Shown here piece by piece: positions 34,116 through 43,911 of a DNA stretch of 64,000 nt; the first letter of the stretch is position 1, and each line of letters opens with the position of its first letter. Both the position numbers and the translations under genes were made by a program. This DNA is from Streptomyces sp. NBC_01197. Its GTDB lineage: Bacteria; Actinomycetota; Actinomycetes; Streptomycetales; Streptomycetaceae. Under the pieces are notes generated by a model. The model was not told the origin of the DNA and made no database searches. It saw nothing but the letters and a program-made list of their open reading frames with translations. The stretch spans positions 4,568,001-4,632,000 of the forward strand of contig NZ_CP108569.1 of NCBI RefSeq assembly GCF_036010505.1. Direction: 5' to 3'.

Positions 34116-37100
34116 GTGAGCACACCCTCCGACGCCAGACTTGCCAACACCACGGCCCTGTCGGGGGGTGACCAACTGCTCGATGTCTTCTACCGGGCGG
34201 ACGACGCCTCCCTCCACCACTGGCAGTACGCCCAGGGCAGTTGGCAGTTCGAGAACATGGGCGGCCGCCTGCTGTCAGCTCCGGTCGGCATGGCGCTGCG
34301 GCCCGACTCCCTGCACCTGTTCGTCACTGAGCTGGACAGCGACCTGAATCACGGCCTCTACAGCCGTAGCTCAGCCGAGGGTTTCTGGGAGCCTGAGGAG
34401 ATCGAAGTCAGCTGGGTCAGTCACGATCCGGTGGTCCTGCCGATTACTACGGACCGCTACGAGCTGTTCTCCGCCTCGGTCGAGGGTGCGTTGCGGCATT
34501 GGAGCTTCTCGCCGGGCACCCGGTCGCACAGGGCCGACATCGTGGGCGTCGGAGCAGAACTCGGCGCGGTCTCGCGCACCCCCAACCTGCTCGATGTGTT
34601 CTACCCCGGCGACTCCGGGAAACTGCAGCGCTCCACCTTCTCCGGTCTGGTGACCGACGACGCGCAGGCGTGGACCGCTCCGGTCGACATGGGCGGACAG
34701 CTGGCGGGAGCGCCGGCTGTCGCGTCCTTCGGACCGGAGCGCCTCGACATCATCGGGCGTCAGCCGGACGGACGGTGGGTGCACTGGGGCTGGAACGGCG
34801 GACGGTGGTTCGGGCCGGAGAACAACGCCGCAGGCCAACTTGCCTGCGGCCCGGTCGCCGTGACCCGCGTGCCGGAGCACGTCGACGTCTTCGCCCGTGA
34901 CACGGACGGGTTCCCGGTGCACTGGCGCTTCAACTCCGGTTCGCAGGTGTGGGAGGGGCCGGAGCGTCTCGGCTCGGACCAGATCCTGGGATGTCCCAGC
35001 GTGGTGTCGTGGGGCCCGGACCGGCTCGACGTCTTCGCTCGCTCGGCTGCGGGCCCGCTGCTGCACTGGTGGTCATCGGACGCGGTCACCTGGGGTTCGG
35101 AGCAGCTGGATGCCTCACTCCTGCCGGCGCGCCCGCCTCCCCCGGGGCCTCGGCTACCCGATGCTCAGTTCCTTCTGGTGCGGCCCGATGACCTGGTCAT
35201 TCTGGGAGTGCGGTTCTCCGGGTTCCAGCAGCAGGCGAGCCGCACAGGCGGCGGAACCGAGCTCGTTTCCATGGATGACAACGCACGGCTGGTGCTCACC
35301 TTTCCGCCCCAGCACATCGGCGAACAGACCCGGCCTGCGATCGGCAGCCCCCAGGACCTCAACGAGGGGCGCCTGGCAGGGCCCAGCCAGCTGGCGTTCT
35401 CGGTGCCGGCCGGCACCGTCGTCAACCCCACAGCCGAGCGGGTGCTCGATGTGTGCACCGCGCTGGCCCGCTCGGACGGCCAGTGGACGCCCGACGACTC
35501 GGCGGTCGAACTGCCGTGGCGGCTGCTGTCGGCGCCGGAGAGCCGCGACAGCGCCGCAGGCGTCGTATCCGACCACCGCTCGCAACCTGTCGCCACCGAC
35601 GTCGGCGCCGTCGGGCTCTGGCGCAGCCGCCTGCTGGCGGTCGGCCGGGCCGACGACGGTTCAGACGCGGGGCTCGCCCTGCGCCCCCTCGACGTCGAAC
35701 TCGCGTCCCACACAGACGAGTTCACGGCGCCCCTGTCGGTCGCGGAGCGGCTGACCATCGCACAGCAGGGCGACCCCGCGGCAACGCAGCGGTTGGAGTT
35801 GAGCTCTCTCGGGGGCTCTCTGACGGTCCACCAGCAGTGGGAAACCTTCGGCTGGGACCACGAAGCGGTGCTCGGCCGCGACGAAGTGGTCCGTACCGTG
35901 CAACATGGCGTGTTGTTCCCGCTGGGGCATCGCGCCCAGTACGAGCGGATCACCCGCCGCGTCGTGGATCCCGGCTCCGGTATGCCCGCCGAGCTGGTCA
36001 CGCAGCAGATCCTCACCGTCACCGAGCCGGTCAGACACGCCCCCAGCGATCCCCAGGCCGCCCGCGCGTTCCCTTTCTCCGACGTGGAGATCACCACCCT
36101 GCGGTTCACGGACCTCGAAGCCGACTGGCACTCCGTCGAGCGCACGGCCTCCGATGTCGAAGAACTGGAGCAGGAACTCGCGCAGGCGGACTACGGGATG
36201 AGGACTCTCAGGGCACGGATCTACGGCGGGGACATGGGCTGGCAGCCGGGCACGCCGACAGCCGAGGACATGGCGCCCGGCAGCAGCGACGCGGCCGACT
36301 ACCTCAGCCAGATCGCCACGACCGACCAGCTCAGCGCGGAGATCCAGGCTGCTGAGCAGCACCCGGCGACACGTCCCGTGCCGCTGTACTTCTGGCCGCT
36401 CAGGCAGACCGGCGAGGAGAGCGAGCCCATACGCTTCCCCGTCCGGTGCCAAGGCGCCGCCGGAGAGGTGCACTTCGAACTTCCGCTGGTCTTCTACGCC
36501 GATGTGCGGTTCCCCCGGGGATCGGGCTACCCGGCGTTCACCTCGTTGCGGGATTTCTCCGCACAGTGCGAGGTGATCCGTGCCTACGAGAGCTCCCTCC
36601 AGGGCATCGTCGAACTCCCCGGCGTCACGGTCGACCTCATCGGCGCCGCCACACCGGCACCGGGGGACCTGCACGAGGTTCACGCCCTCCACATCGCCGG
36701 CGTTCCGGACCCCGTCGAGGACACCTTCCGGCCCCGGCTCGGGACGCCGGATCCCGACCCTTACGCGCTGCCGCCGGCCGCGACGACGGCTACGGAATCC
36801 GCCGCCGCCCAGGCCTGGGGCGTCCGCGTCGGCATGCCCGCCCTGCGCACCATCATGGGCGACGCGCCCCAGCCTCCGGCGGTCCTGGCGCAGTACGCGA
36901 AGGACACTGCTCTGTCCTACTCCAAGGACTACCTGGCGCAGGGAAGCGATGCGGTGGACGCCGTGCTGGAGGTGGCCGGAGGCACACTGCCGATCACGTT
37001 CTCGGGCGTCGCCGACCGCTCGGGCGGACTGGTGACACCCGATCTGGTCGCCGACGGAATCTCCCGCAAGCACGGGCCCGTCCAGCTGGCCGGGCTGACC

Positions 37101-38342
37101 ACGTCCGACCCCAAGGACGTCCTCGCGGACGGCGCCACCCTGCTCGGGTTCGACCTGCGGGACGTGGTCTCGGGACTGACTGGTCCTCCACAGATCCTCT
37201 CGGACCTCACCCACACACCACCGACGACCAAGATGACCTGGGGCGACCTCACGCTGCAGGACAAGCCCCCGTTCAAAGGCGGACCCCAGTCGAAACTGGA
37301 ACTCACCGTGGAGCGTTCGGCGGACAGCGTCACGACCACGTGCGACGTGACGGACTTCGACCTGGAGATGCCCCCAGGCGCGGCTGCGCTGCTCACGCTG
37401 CACTTCGGAGAGCTGAAGTACAGCCAGGTCGCGGGGAAGGCACCCGACCTGGCCGTGAACCACGTGACCGCCGCCTTCGAGGGCCAACTCCTCCTCCTGC
37501 AGAAGCTCCAGGAAGCCGTGGACCTCGGCAAGGCCGGTCCGGACATCCAAGTCACCGGGACGGACATCGTCGCGAGCTACCAACTCCCCGTACCTCCGGT
37601 GGAGACGGGTGTCTTCGTGATGAACGGGATGGTTTTCCGGGCCGCGGTTCTCGTGCCCTTCGACGGGCGGCCCGTCTCGGTGATGCTGGGCTTCGCCAGC
37701 CGCGAGCACCCCTTCACCTTGAGCGTGATGGCCTTCGGCGGGGGCGGCTACGTCGAGCTGGAGATGGACAAGTCGGGGCTGCGGAGGCTGGAGGCGTCGC
37801 TGGACTTCGGGGCGGTCGTCGGCGTGGACTTCGGCGTAGCCCGGGGCGAGGTGCACGCCATGGGGGGTGTGCGCTACGAGTTGGCCGGCGGAGAGGCCAA
37901 GTTGAGCGGGTTCTTCCGTATTGGTGGAACAGTCGAGGTGCTGGGCCTGATCTCCGTGTCCGTGGAACTGGTGGTGACACTGGCCTACGACGACACCACC
38001 AACGTGCTGTCCGGCCGGGCCACCCTCGTGATCGACATCGATCTCACCCTGTACTCCGACTCGGTGGAGCTGGACAGCGGGGTGTGGGTCCTCGCAGGTG
38101 ATCCGAACGCCGCGCACCCCGCCCCGCCTCCCCCGCCACCGTCCAGGCCCGTAGCCGGCGAGCCCGGAGGGCTGCGCCCGCCGGGCGGAGCGTTCACCGA
38201 GCCGCCGACGCAGGCACGTGCCGCGGACGCGCCGAACGCGGAGGACGCCGATCTGGCGTCCCTGGCCGCTTCGTGGACGGCCTATCGAGCCGCCTTCGCC
38301 CCCACCCCGAGGGACGCACTCACCGACCGGAGGACCCCATGA
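34116..38342 (+). CDS. 1408-residue protein with PLL-lectin-like propeller and beta-rich C-terminal part
   Basis: GTG at 34116 with a strong GAGGAGGAG site. Residues ~20-335 show seven similar blades of about 45 residues with motifs such as LLDVFYRADDASLHHWQY, HVDVFARDTDGFPVHWRFN and RLDVFARSAAGPLLHWW, the pattern of PLL-type seven-bladed sugar-binding propellers. The next ~1000 residues match nothing I know: a charged helical part near 670-740 (DVEELEQELAQADYG) and a long C-terminal beta-rich stretch (LSGFFRIGGTVEVLG, VSVELVVTLAYDD). Pro-rich tail. No signal peptide or membrane helix. Overlaps the next gene by four bases. Possible roles are surface recognition, toxin-like assembly or storage structure, all inference. 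Confidence 0.75.
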   Translation: MSTPSDARLANTTALSGGDQLLDVFYRADDASLHHWQYAQGSWQFENMGGRLLSAPVGMALRPDSLHLFVTELDSDLNHGLYSRSSAEGFWEPEEIEVSWVSHDPVVLPITTDRYELFSASVEGALRHWSFSPGTRSHRADIVGVGAELGAVSRTPNLLDVFYPGDSGKLQRSTFSGLVTDDAQAWTAPVDMGGQLAGAPAVASFGPERLDIIGRQPDGRWVHWGWNGGRWFGPENNAAGQLACGPVAVTRVPEHVDVFARDTDGFPVHWRFNSGSQVWEGPERLGSDQILGCPSVVSWGPDRLDVFARSAAGPLLHWWSSDAVTWGSEQLDASLLPARPPPPGPRLPDAQFLLVRPDDLVILGVRFSGFQQQASRTGGGTELVSMDDNARLVLTFPPQHIGEQTRPAIGSPQDLNEGRLAGPSQLAFSVPAGTVVNPTAERVLDVCTALARSDGQWTPDDSAVELPWRLLSAPESRDSAAGVVSDHRSQPVATDVGAVGLWRSRLLAVGRADDGSDAGLALRPLDVELASHTDEFTAPLSVAERLTIAQQGDPAATQRLELSSLGGSLTVHQQWETFGWDHEAVLGRDEVVRTVQHGVLFPLGHRAQYERITRRVVDPGSGMPAELVTQQILTVTEPVRHAPSDPQAARAFPFSDVEITTLRFTDLEADWHSVERTASDVEELEQELAQADYGMRTLRARIYGGDMGWQPGTPTAEDMAPGSSDAADYLSQIATTDQLSAEIQAAEQHPATRPVPLYFWPLRQTGEESEPIRFPVRCQGAAGEVHFELPLVFYADVRFPRGSGYPAFTSLRDFSAQCEVIRAYESSLQGIVELPGVTVDLIGAATPAPGDLHEVHALHIAGVPDPVEDTFRPRLGTPDPDPYALPPAATTATESAAAQAWGVRVGMPALRTIMGDAPQPPAVLAQYAKDTALSYSKDYLAQGSDAVDAVLEVAGGTLPITFSGVADRSGGLVTPDLVADGISRKHGPVQLAGLTTSDPKDVLADGATLLGFDLRDVVSGLTGPPQILSDLTHTPPTTKMTWGDLTLQDKPPFKGGPQSKLELTVERSADSVTTTCDVTDFDLEMPPGAAALLTLHFGELKYSQVAGKAPDLAVNHVTAAFEGQLLLLQKLQEAVDLGKAGPDIQVTGTDIVASYQLPVPPVETGVFVMNGMVFRAAVLVPFDGRPVSVMLGFASREHPFTLSVMAFGGGGYVELEMDKSGLRRLEASLDFGAVVGVDFGVARGEVHAMGGVRYELAGGEAKLSGFFRIGGTVEVLGLISVSVELVVTLAYDDTTNVLSGRATLVIDIDLTLYSDSVELDSGVWVLAGDPNAAHPAPPPPPPSRPVAGEPGGLRPPGGAFTEPPTQARAADAPNAEDADLASLAASWTAYRAAFAPTPRDALTDRRTP

Positions 38343-41300
38343 GTCGACTGCTGTGGATCGCGGTGCCCGGCGGTGCGGTCACCGGCGGGCAGGCCACCCT
38401 GCGCATCCTGATCGTCCCGCAACTGACCGAGGGCACGCTCAAGGACAACGGGCTGGCGGACTGGCCGGCGGTGCTGGGCCACGCGGAGCTCTCGGTGGAG
38501 GTGCGTCGGCCCGACGGCAGCGGCAGTGAGGTGCCGTACACGCTGGTAGGCAGCGGCAGTTCAGACGTGTGGCAGCAGTTCTTCAGTGCCGTCGACGTAC
38601 GGGGCTGGCAGCAGCCGCCGACCTATGACCCGCCCACCGTCGAACCCTCCACGGTGCAGCACGACAACATCCAGAAGACGTATGCCACTTCCGCCAAGGC
38701 CGTCGCCACACCCGACGTCGTCCACGACCAACTGGCGTCCTGGCACGTCGGCTCCCCCGACGGGGTCGCCTCGGACGGCGCTCCTTCGCCGCCGCGCACG
38801 GGGCGGAGCGCCATGGACTTCCACCGCGCTGTCGCCCTGCTGCGCGAGCACCCGGCCGTCCTGCGCGAGCTCGGCCTGATCGCGGAACTCACCCTCGGCA
38901 CCGGCGACAAGGGCCTGCCGCCCGCCACCCCGACCGCCCCGGGCGCCGTCCGGGTCCGTTGGCCCGCCTCGACGATCGCTCCCGAGGTGGTCTCGCCGTG
39001 GACGGCCTACGAACTCGACAGCGGACTGTTCCTGCCCGCGTCGACCGCGACGATCAGCTCAGGCCTGGTCGACCTGGACGTGAAGGACCCGGCCGGGAAT
39101 CCGCGTTGGCAGGTGGCCACCGTGGACATCGACGGTGCCGTGAGCCGGCTGCGGGACGCCGCACGCACCTACGCAACGGACAGGACGGACGGGCAGACCC
39201 CGCCGGCCAACGACGCGACGCTTCCCGCCCTGCGATCGGCGGGGCTGCTGCTCATGCGGCGCGACCGAGCCGAGCACTTCGCCGCGCGCTCCGACGCGGC
39301 GCGGGCCAACGCGGCGCGCGACGACCTCGGCGACGGGCCCCCGCTGACCGCGGACGACCTGGTGCTCGGATACCGGATGGACGTCAGGCTCCATGGGGCC
39401 GGTGACTCGCTGTCACTGTGCCGGCGGAACGCAACGTACTTCCTCAACAAGAACCCGATCGGTCCGCAGCAACTTGAGGAAGGGCATGTGAAGGCCAACG
39501 CCGCCATCCGCGACGAGCGCACCGGCGAGCTGCGCGCAGACGAGGTCGTCAGCCGCTGGAGCGGCTGGAGCCTGGCGGTGCCGCGCCCGGCCCTGGGCGC
39601 ACCCCTGCCCCCGGCCCCGAACCCCGCACCGGCCCTTCCCTTCGACTTCTCATGGCAGTTCGAACCCGTGCCGGGCTCGCTGCCGGAGTTGCGCTTCAAC
39701 ACGTCGTACAGCGTGCGGCTGCGCGTCGCCGACATCGCCGGGGGCGGTCTGGAACACGATGACCCCTCCGCAGACCGCTGTTTCAGCGACTTGACGCCGT
39801 ACGCCCGCCATGAGCCGCTCCCGGCACCGCAGATTCCACCCCCCGACGGCCTCGTGGTCACCGGGGCGGACGGGAAGCCGGTCGTCCACCCGGACGCGTT
39901 GGGCCCCGGAGGCAGCATCGACCAGTTGGTCATCCGCAGTGATCTCGGAGCGACCTCCTACGTGGACAATGCCGAACGCACGCTCCTGCCACCGCGCACC
40001 ACCGTCGATCTGGCCGAGCAGCACGGCAGACTCGACGGATCGGACGAGGAGACGACGGGCTTGGTGCAGCGGGCCGTGCAGGCGGACGGCCCGGGACTGC
40101 CGGAACCGCTCGCCGCCGGCGTGGCCGTGTACTTCGTACGCGAACAGCCGACCGGGCAGGACGACCAGATGACGGACACGAGGGACTGGACCGGCGTATG
40201 GCCGAACTTCGCCGCCAAGTCACTCCGCTTGGTCCCGGGCGCCGCCGGCAGCGATCCTGAACTGCGCTGGGCCAACGACGATGGTTTGCTGGCCCTGGCC
40301 CCCGGACGACAGGTCACGGTGGAGCTGGCCTCGTACCTGAAGCTGCAGGACCTCGACAACTTCGTGATCAAGAACTGGCTCTCCGACCCGTCGGTCCCGG
40401 ATCCGCCCGGCGACCACGATTCGCCCGAATCAGCGGTCCTCAACGGCCGCCACCCGATGGTCACCCCACCCCATGTCGTGACCCTGGTCCACGCGGTACG
40501 GCATCCGCTGCAGACGCCGGACGGCGACCTCGCCCCCGTACGCAACGAAGGAGATCCCTTCGCCGTGCTGGCACACGACCAGGCGCCGCTGCTCTCCCTC
40601 GATGCGGGGAGCACAGCACAACTCGACATCGTCGCCTCCTGGCAGGAGGTGAACGACAGCACCGCCCCGCAGCAGATGTCCCAGGGGCTCCCCTCGCTGG
40701 CGATCGGCCGTCGCGACTCCGAACTCGCCACGATCAGGCACGAGTTCGGCGACACGCGACACCGGCGGGTGAGCTACAACATGACCGCCGTCACCAGGTT
40801 CCGGCAGTTCTTCGCGGCTGAGGAACCCGACGACGCCTTCGTCAGGACGCAGACCCTGGGGCCGGTGAGTGTGCCGAGTTCGGCCCGGCCGGTACCGCCC
40901 CAGGTCCTCTCGGTGCGCCCCGCCTTCCTGTGGCAAGGTGAGGTGCCCGACCAATGGGACGTGGTCGAACGGACCAGGCTCGGAGACAGGCTGCGGGTCG
41001 AGCTCGCCCGCCCCTGGTTCACGACCGGGGAGGGCGAAAGGCTCGCCCTGGTCGTGTGCCCCGACGCGGCCGGCGTCGGCGATCCCGTGCTGACGGTCCC
41101 GGAGTTGCTGACCTGCACGGCCAGAGATCCGCTGTGGTCCACGCCGGGACCGTCCGGGATCGTGCGGACCTCGTCGTGTGTCACACAGGCAGCCGGGGCC
41201 AAGAGTGTCCACCCCGCCGGCCGGCCCGACCTCGACGTGGACGTGGTGGGGTTCCCGGTGGCGGAGGAAGGCGGGCACTGGTTCAGCGATGTGGTCCTGC

Positions 41301-41860
41301 CGGGAGTGGCCGCGTCCTCGTACAGCCCGTTCGTGCAACTGGCCCTGGCTCGCTACCAGGAGGAGAGCCTGGCGGGGCTGGAGCTGTCCACGGTGGTGCG
41401 CACGTCCCTGGTGCAGCTCCTGCCCGACCGGGCCCTACGGCTCGAACGCGGCCCAGACGGAGTCCTGGTGACGCTCTCGGGCCTCGCTCCCCAAGGCCCT
41501 GCAGTCAACCGGGTCATCGCCACGCTGGAGGCGTACACCGAGCAACCGGGCGCGGGAGCTGACTCCGTCCAGCTCACCTCGCTGGCGGCGGACCCCGGTA
41601 CGGCGGGCCTGCCGGCCTGGACGCGGGTCCCGGGGTGCCAGGTCGAGGGAACACTGAACGAGACACTCACGCCGCTGCCCCCCGTGCCTGCCGGTCCGCC
41701 GACCGGGACGCCCTCGCGCGCGCCGGGGGCCGGGCGGCTGCGGGTGGTCGTGCGCGAGGTGGAGAGCGTTCCCGCCAACCGCATGGACATCGACGTCTCC
41801 GTCGAACTGACCGAACGCACGGTCTTCGTGGACGCCATCCCCCTTCCTGTGAACGTCTGA
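38339..41860 (+). CDS. 1173-residue protein of unknown family, partner of the propeller protein
   Basis: ATG at 38339 overlaps the previous stop (ATGA), so both are made together. No signal peptide, membrane helix or known motif seen. Content is mostly beta-type and loop sequence with Pro-rich turns. Notable segments are LLWIAVPGGAVTGGQATLRI at the start, LVLGYRMDVRLHGAGDSLSL near 350, SVRLRVADIAGGGLEHDD near 475 and LVHAVRHPLQTPDGDLAPV near 730. Such tracts recall immunoglobulin-like or fibronectin-like strands, but this is weak. A 15-bp direct repeat covers the stop codon (41848-41862 and 41865-41879). Confidence 0.75.
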   Translation: MSRLLWIAVPGGAVTGGQATLRILIVPQLTEGTLKDNGLADWPAVLGHAELSVEVRRPDGSGSEVPYTLVGSGSSDVWQQFFSAVDVRGWQQPPTYDPPTVEPSTVQHDNIQKTYATSAKAVATPDVVHDQLASWHVGSPDGVASDGAPSPPRTGRSAMDFHRAVALLREHPAVLRELGLIAELTLGTGDKGLPPATPTAPGAVRVRWPASTIAPEVVSPWTAYELDSGLFLPASTATISSGLVDLDVKDPAGNPRWQVATVDIDGAVSRLRDAARTYATDRTDGQTPPANDATLPALRSAGLLLMRRDRAEHFAARSDAARANAARDDLGDGPPLTADDLVLGYRMDVRLHGAGDSLSLCRRNATYFLNKNPIGPQQLEEGHVKANAAIRDERTGELRADEVVSRWSGWSLAVPRPALGAPLPPAPNPAPALPFDFSWQFEPVPGSLPELRFNTSYSVRLRVADIAGGGLEHDDPSADRCFSDLTPYARHEPLPAPQIPPPDGLVVTGADGKPVVHPDALGPGGSIDQLVIRSDLGATSYVDNAERTLLPPRTTVDLAEQHGRLDGSDEETTGLVQRAVQADGPGLPEPLAAGVAVYFVREQPTGQDDQMTDTRDWTGVWPNFAAKSLRLVPGAAGSDPELRWANDDGLLALAPGRQVTVELASYLKLQDLDNFVIKNWLSDPSVPDPPGDHDSPESAVLNGRHPMVTPPHVVTLVHAVRHPLQTPDGDLAPVRNEGDPFAVLAHDQAPLLSLDAGSTAQLDIVASWQEVNDSTAPQQMSQGLPSLAIGRRDSELATIRHEFGDTRHRRVSYNMTAVTRFRQFFAAEEPDDAFVRTQTLGPVSVPSSARPVPPQVLSVRPAFLWQGEVPDQWDVVERTRLGDRLRVELARPWFTTGEGERLALVVCPDAAGVGDPVLTVPELLTCTARDPLWSTPGPSGIVRTSSCVTQAAGAKSVHPAGRPDLDVDVVGFPVAEEGGHWFSDVVLPGVAASSYSPFVQLALARYQEESLAGLELSTVVRTSLVQLLPDRALRLERGPDGVLVTLSGLAPQGPAVNRVIATLEAYTEQPGAGADSVQLTSLAADPGTAGLPAWTRVPGCQVEGTLNETLTPLPPVPAGPPTGTPSRAPGAGRLRVVVREVESVPANRMDIDVSVELTERTVFVDAIPLPVNV

Positions 41861-41904
41861 CCTTTGTGAACGTCTGACCCTCGGACACCAGGAGGAGAAC
41901 AGCC

Positions 41905-42945
41905 ATGGCCACTGTCACCACTTTGGTCGCCGCAACCGTCACCGGAATCAGCGAAGCCAACGGCCTGAACGCCACGGGTTCCGTCGTGGGCCAGGAAGAC
42001 ACCGTCTTCGCCTACGTCTGGAACCCCACCCAGCCCAACGGCACGACCGGAACACCGACCCAGCTGCCGGCGCTGCCGACAGTAGGTGCGCCCGGGAAGG
42101 CGCGAGCCCGCTCGATCAACGCCAACGGGGTGATCTGCGGAGAGTCCGAAGGGCTCGACGCCTCCGGAAACCCGGTCACCCGCGCTGTCCTGTGGACCTC
42201 GGCGGGGATCCAGGACTTGGGGACCCTCATTCCCGACCCCGGCAATCCCGGGTTCTTCGTCGGAAACAGCCGAGCGCTCCACATCAACGACAACGGCCAG
42301 ATCGTGGGGGCTTCGGATTCCGCGACGGGTTCAGAGCACGCCTTCCTCTTCGATCCCACAACGGCGTCCATGACTGATCTGGGCGCCCTGGTCCTTGCCG
42401 GGGCGTCCGGAACGACCGATACGAGCCGGGCCACGAGCATCAACAGTCAAGGTGACGTCGTGGGCGTCAGCAACTCTCTGGACACGAGCGGAACCCCGGT
42501 CGAGCGCGCCTTCCTCAGCACGGCGGGATCGGGCTTCCTGGCGGATCTCGGTACTCTGCTCCCCGACCCCGCCAATCCGGGCAGCTTCCTCGGCAACAGC
42601 AGCGCGTTCGGGATCAACGACAACGGCACGATCATCGGAACCTCGGACGGTGGAGGCGGGCTCACCGGCGTAACCCGGTTCTTCAGCGGGTCGCCTCCCG
42701 CGCCGGTGATCCCTAGCGACAGCGAAGGATCCGATGTGGGTCCCAACGACGACATCGTGGGGTCCATCGGCAGCCCCGCCGTGGGCTTCACGGAGAACAA
42801 CACCAGCGGCCTGGTCGATCTCACCACTCTCGCCGCCACCGCCGGCATGACGGTCGACAAGGGCACAGGCGTCAGCGCGTCGGGCCAGATCACCGCGAGC
42901 GCGACCGTCGGCGGCTCCAGCGTCGGAATCCTCATCACGCCCTGA
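41905..42945 (+). CDS. HAF-repeat protein
   Basis: 346 residues with ~6 repeats of the HAF type: ARSINANGVICGESEG, ALHINDNGQIVGASDS with HAFLFDPTT, ATSINSQGDVVGVSNS, and AFGINDNGTIIGTSDG. The repeats LGTLIPDPGNPGFFVGNS and LGTLLPDPANPGSFLGNS are near-duplicates. HAF repeats are thought to form propeller-like extracellular domains. Here the N-terminus (MATVTTLVAATVTGISEA) is not a clear signal peptide. ATG with CAGGAGGAGAACAGCC upstream; third gene of the operon, 44 bp after the second. Confidence 0.8.
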   Translation: MATVTTLVAATVTGISEANGLNATGSVVGQEDTVFAYVWNPTQPNGTTGTPTQLPALPTVGAPGKARARSINANGVICGESEGLDASGNPVTRAVLWTSAGIQDLGTLIPDPGNPGFFVGNSRALHINDNGQIVGASDSATGSEHAFLFDPTTASMTDLGALVLAGASGTTDTSRATSINSQGDVVGVSNSLDTSGTPVERAFLSTAGSGFLADLGTLLPDPANPGSFLGNSSAFGINDNGTIIGTSDGGGGLTGVTRFFSGSPPAPVIPSDSEGSDVGPNDDIVGSIGSPAVGFTENNTSGLVDLTTLAATAGMTVDKGTGVSASGQITASATVGGSSVGILITP

Positions 42946-42957
42946 AACGGCCGCCCG

Positions 42958-42982
42958 ACCTCGATCCAGCACCGATCGAGGT
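42958..42982 (+). terminator. Terminator after the HAF-repeat gene
   Basis: ACCTCGATC, seven-base loop, GATCGAGGT: a 9-bp perfect stem 12 bases past the stop. It closes the three-gene operon. Confidence 0.6.
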
Positions 42983-43134
42983 GGCAGAGGGAGCCGGGCC
43001 GGAAGTCCTGAGGTACGCGGCCACCGGTGCCCGTCACCCACCGGTGTTCGCCAATCACCGGACGAGCCCGGTATACGCCCGTACGCTGAATCAGAGCCAC
43101 CGGTGGGGGCCGGTGCGCGGGCGTGGGGGTTTCT

Positions 43135-43911
43135 ATGGGTCATATGGGTCATATCCGTGTTCTCGTCGTCGACGACCACCGGATCTTCGCCGAGTCGCTC
43201 GCCGCGGCCCTCGCCGCCGAACCCGATGTGGAGGTCATCGCAGCGGGCAGCGGGCCGGCCGCGCTGCACTGCCTGGACCGGGCCGCGGCGGACGGGCGCC
43301 CATTCCACGTACTGCTCGTCGACGCCGATCTCGGCGTCGCCGCGGGGTGGGGCGCTCGCCCGGCTGCTGCCCCGGGCGTCGGGGAAAGCCCCCCGGCGGA
43401 CGGCATCTCGCTGGCCGCCGCGGTGCGCGCGGCCCGGCCCGCGCTGCGCACCGTCGTACTCGCGGCGCGGGACGACCCGCGCCGGGCCGCGCAGGCCCTC
43501 GGGACCGGCGCGTCGGGGTGGGTCGCCAAGGACTGTTCGCTCCAGCGCCTGCTCGCGGTGGTCCGGGGCGTCCTGCGGGACGAGACGTATCTGCCGCCCG
43601 CTCTGCTCACCGGCGTCCTGCGGGAGCTGACCGCGGCCGACCGGAACCGTTCCGAGGGCGAGCTGCTGGTCGAGGCGCTGACGCCCAGGGAGCGCGAGGT
43701 GCTGCGGTGCATGGTCGCGGGCCTGGGGCGCAAGGCGGTGGCGGAGCGGCTCTTCCTCTCCCCGCACACCGTCCGTACGCATATGCAGAACGTGCTGGGG
43801 AAGCTCGGCGTGCACTCCACACTGGCCGCGGTCGCGCTGGCGAGACGCGCGGGGGTGGGCCCGGCCGACCTACCCGGGGATGTTGTCGAACGGGGCGGTC
43901 AACTGGCGTAG
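43135..43911 (+). CDS. NarL/LuxR-type response regulator
   Basis: 258 residues from ATG 43135 (GTG 43123 and ATG 43144 are alternatives; a GGGGG run just upstream favours 43135). Intact receiver: HIRVLVVDDHRIFAESLAAA, phospho-Asp in FHVLLVDADLG, and Lys in GWVAKD. A ~20-residue Gly/Pro-rich loop is inserted after the Asp strand. LuxR helix-turn-helix: ALTPREREVLRCMVAGLGR, then VRTHMQNVLGKLGVHST. No neighbouring kinase. Its 3' end overlaps the convergent tamR gene by 42 bases. Confidence 0.88.
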   Translation: MGHMGHIRVLVVDDHRIFAESLAAALAAEPDVEVIAAGSGPAALHCLDRAAADGRPFHVLLVDADLGVAAGWGARPAAAPGVGESPPADGISLAAAVRAARPALRTVVLAARDDPRRAAQALGTGASGWVAKDCSLQRLLAVVRGVLRDETYLPPALLTGVLRELTAADRNRSEGELLVEALTPREREVLRCMVAGLGRKAVAERLFLSPHTVRTHMQNVLGKLGVHSTLAAVALARRAGVGPADLPGDVVERGGQLA

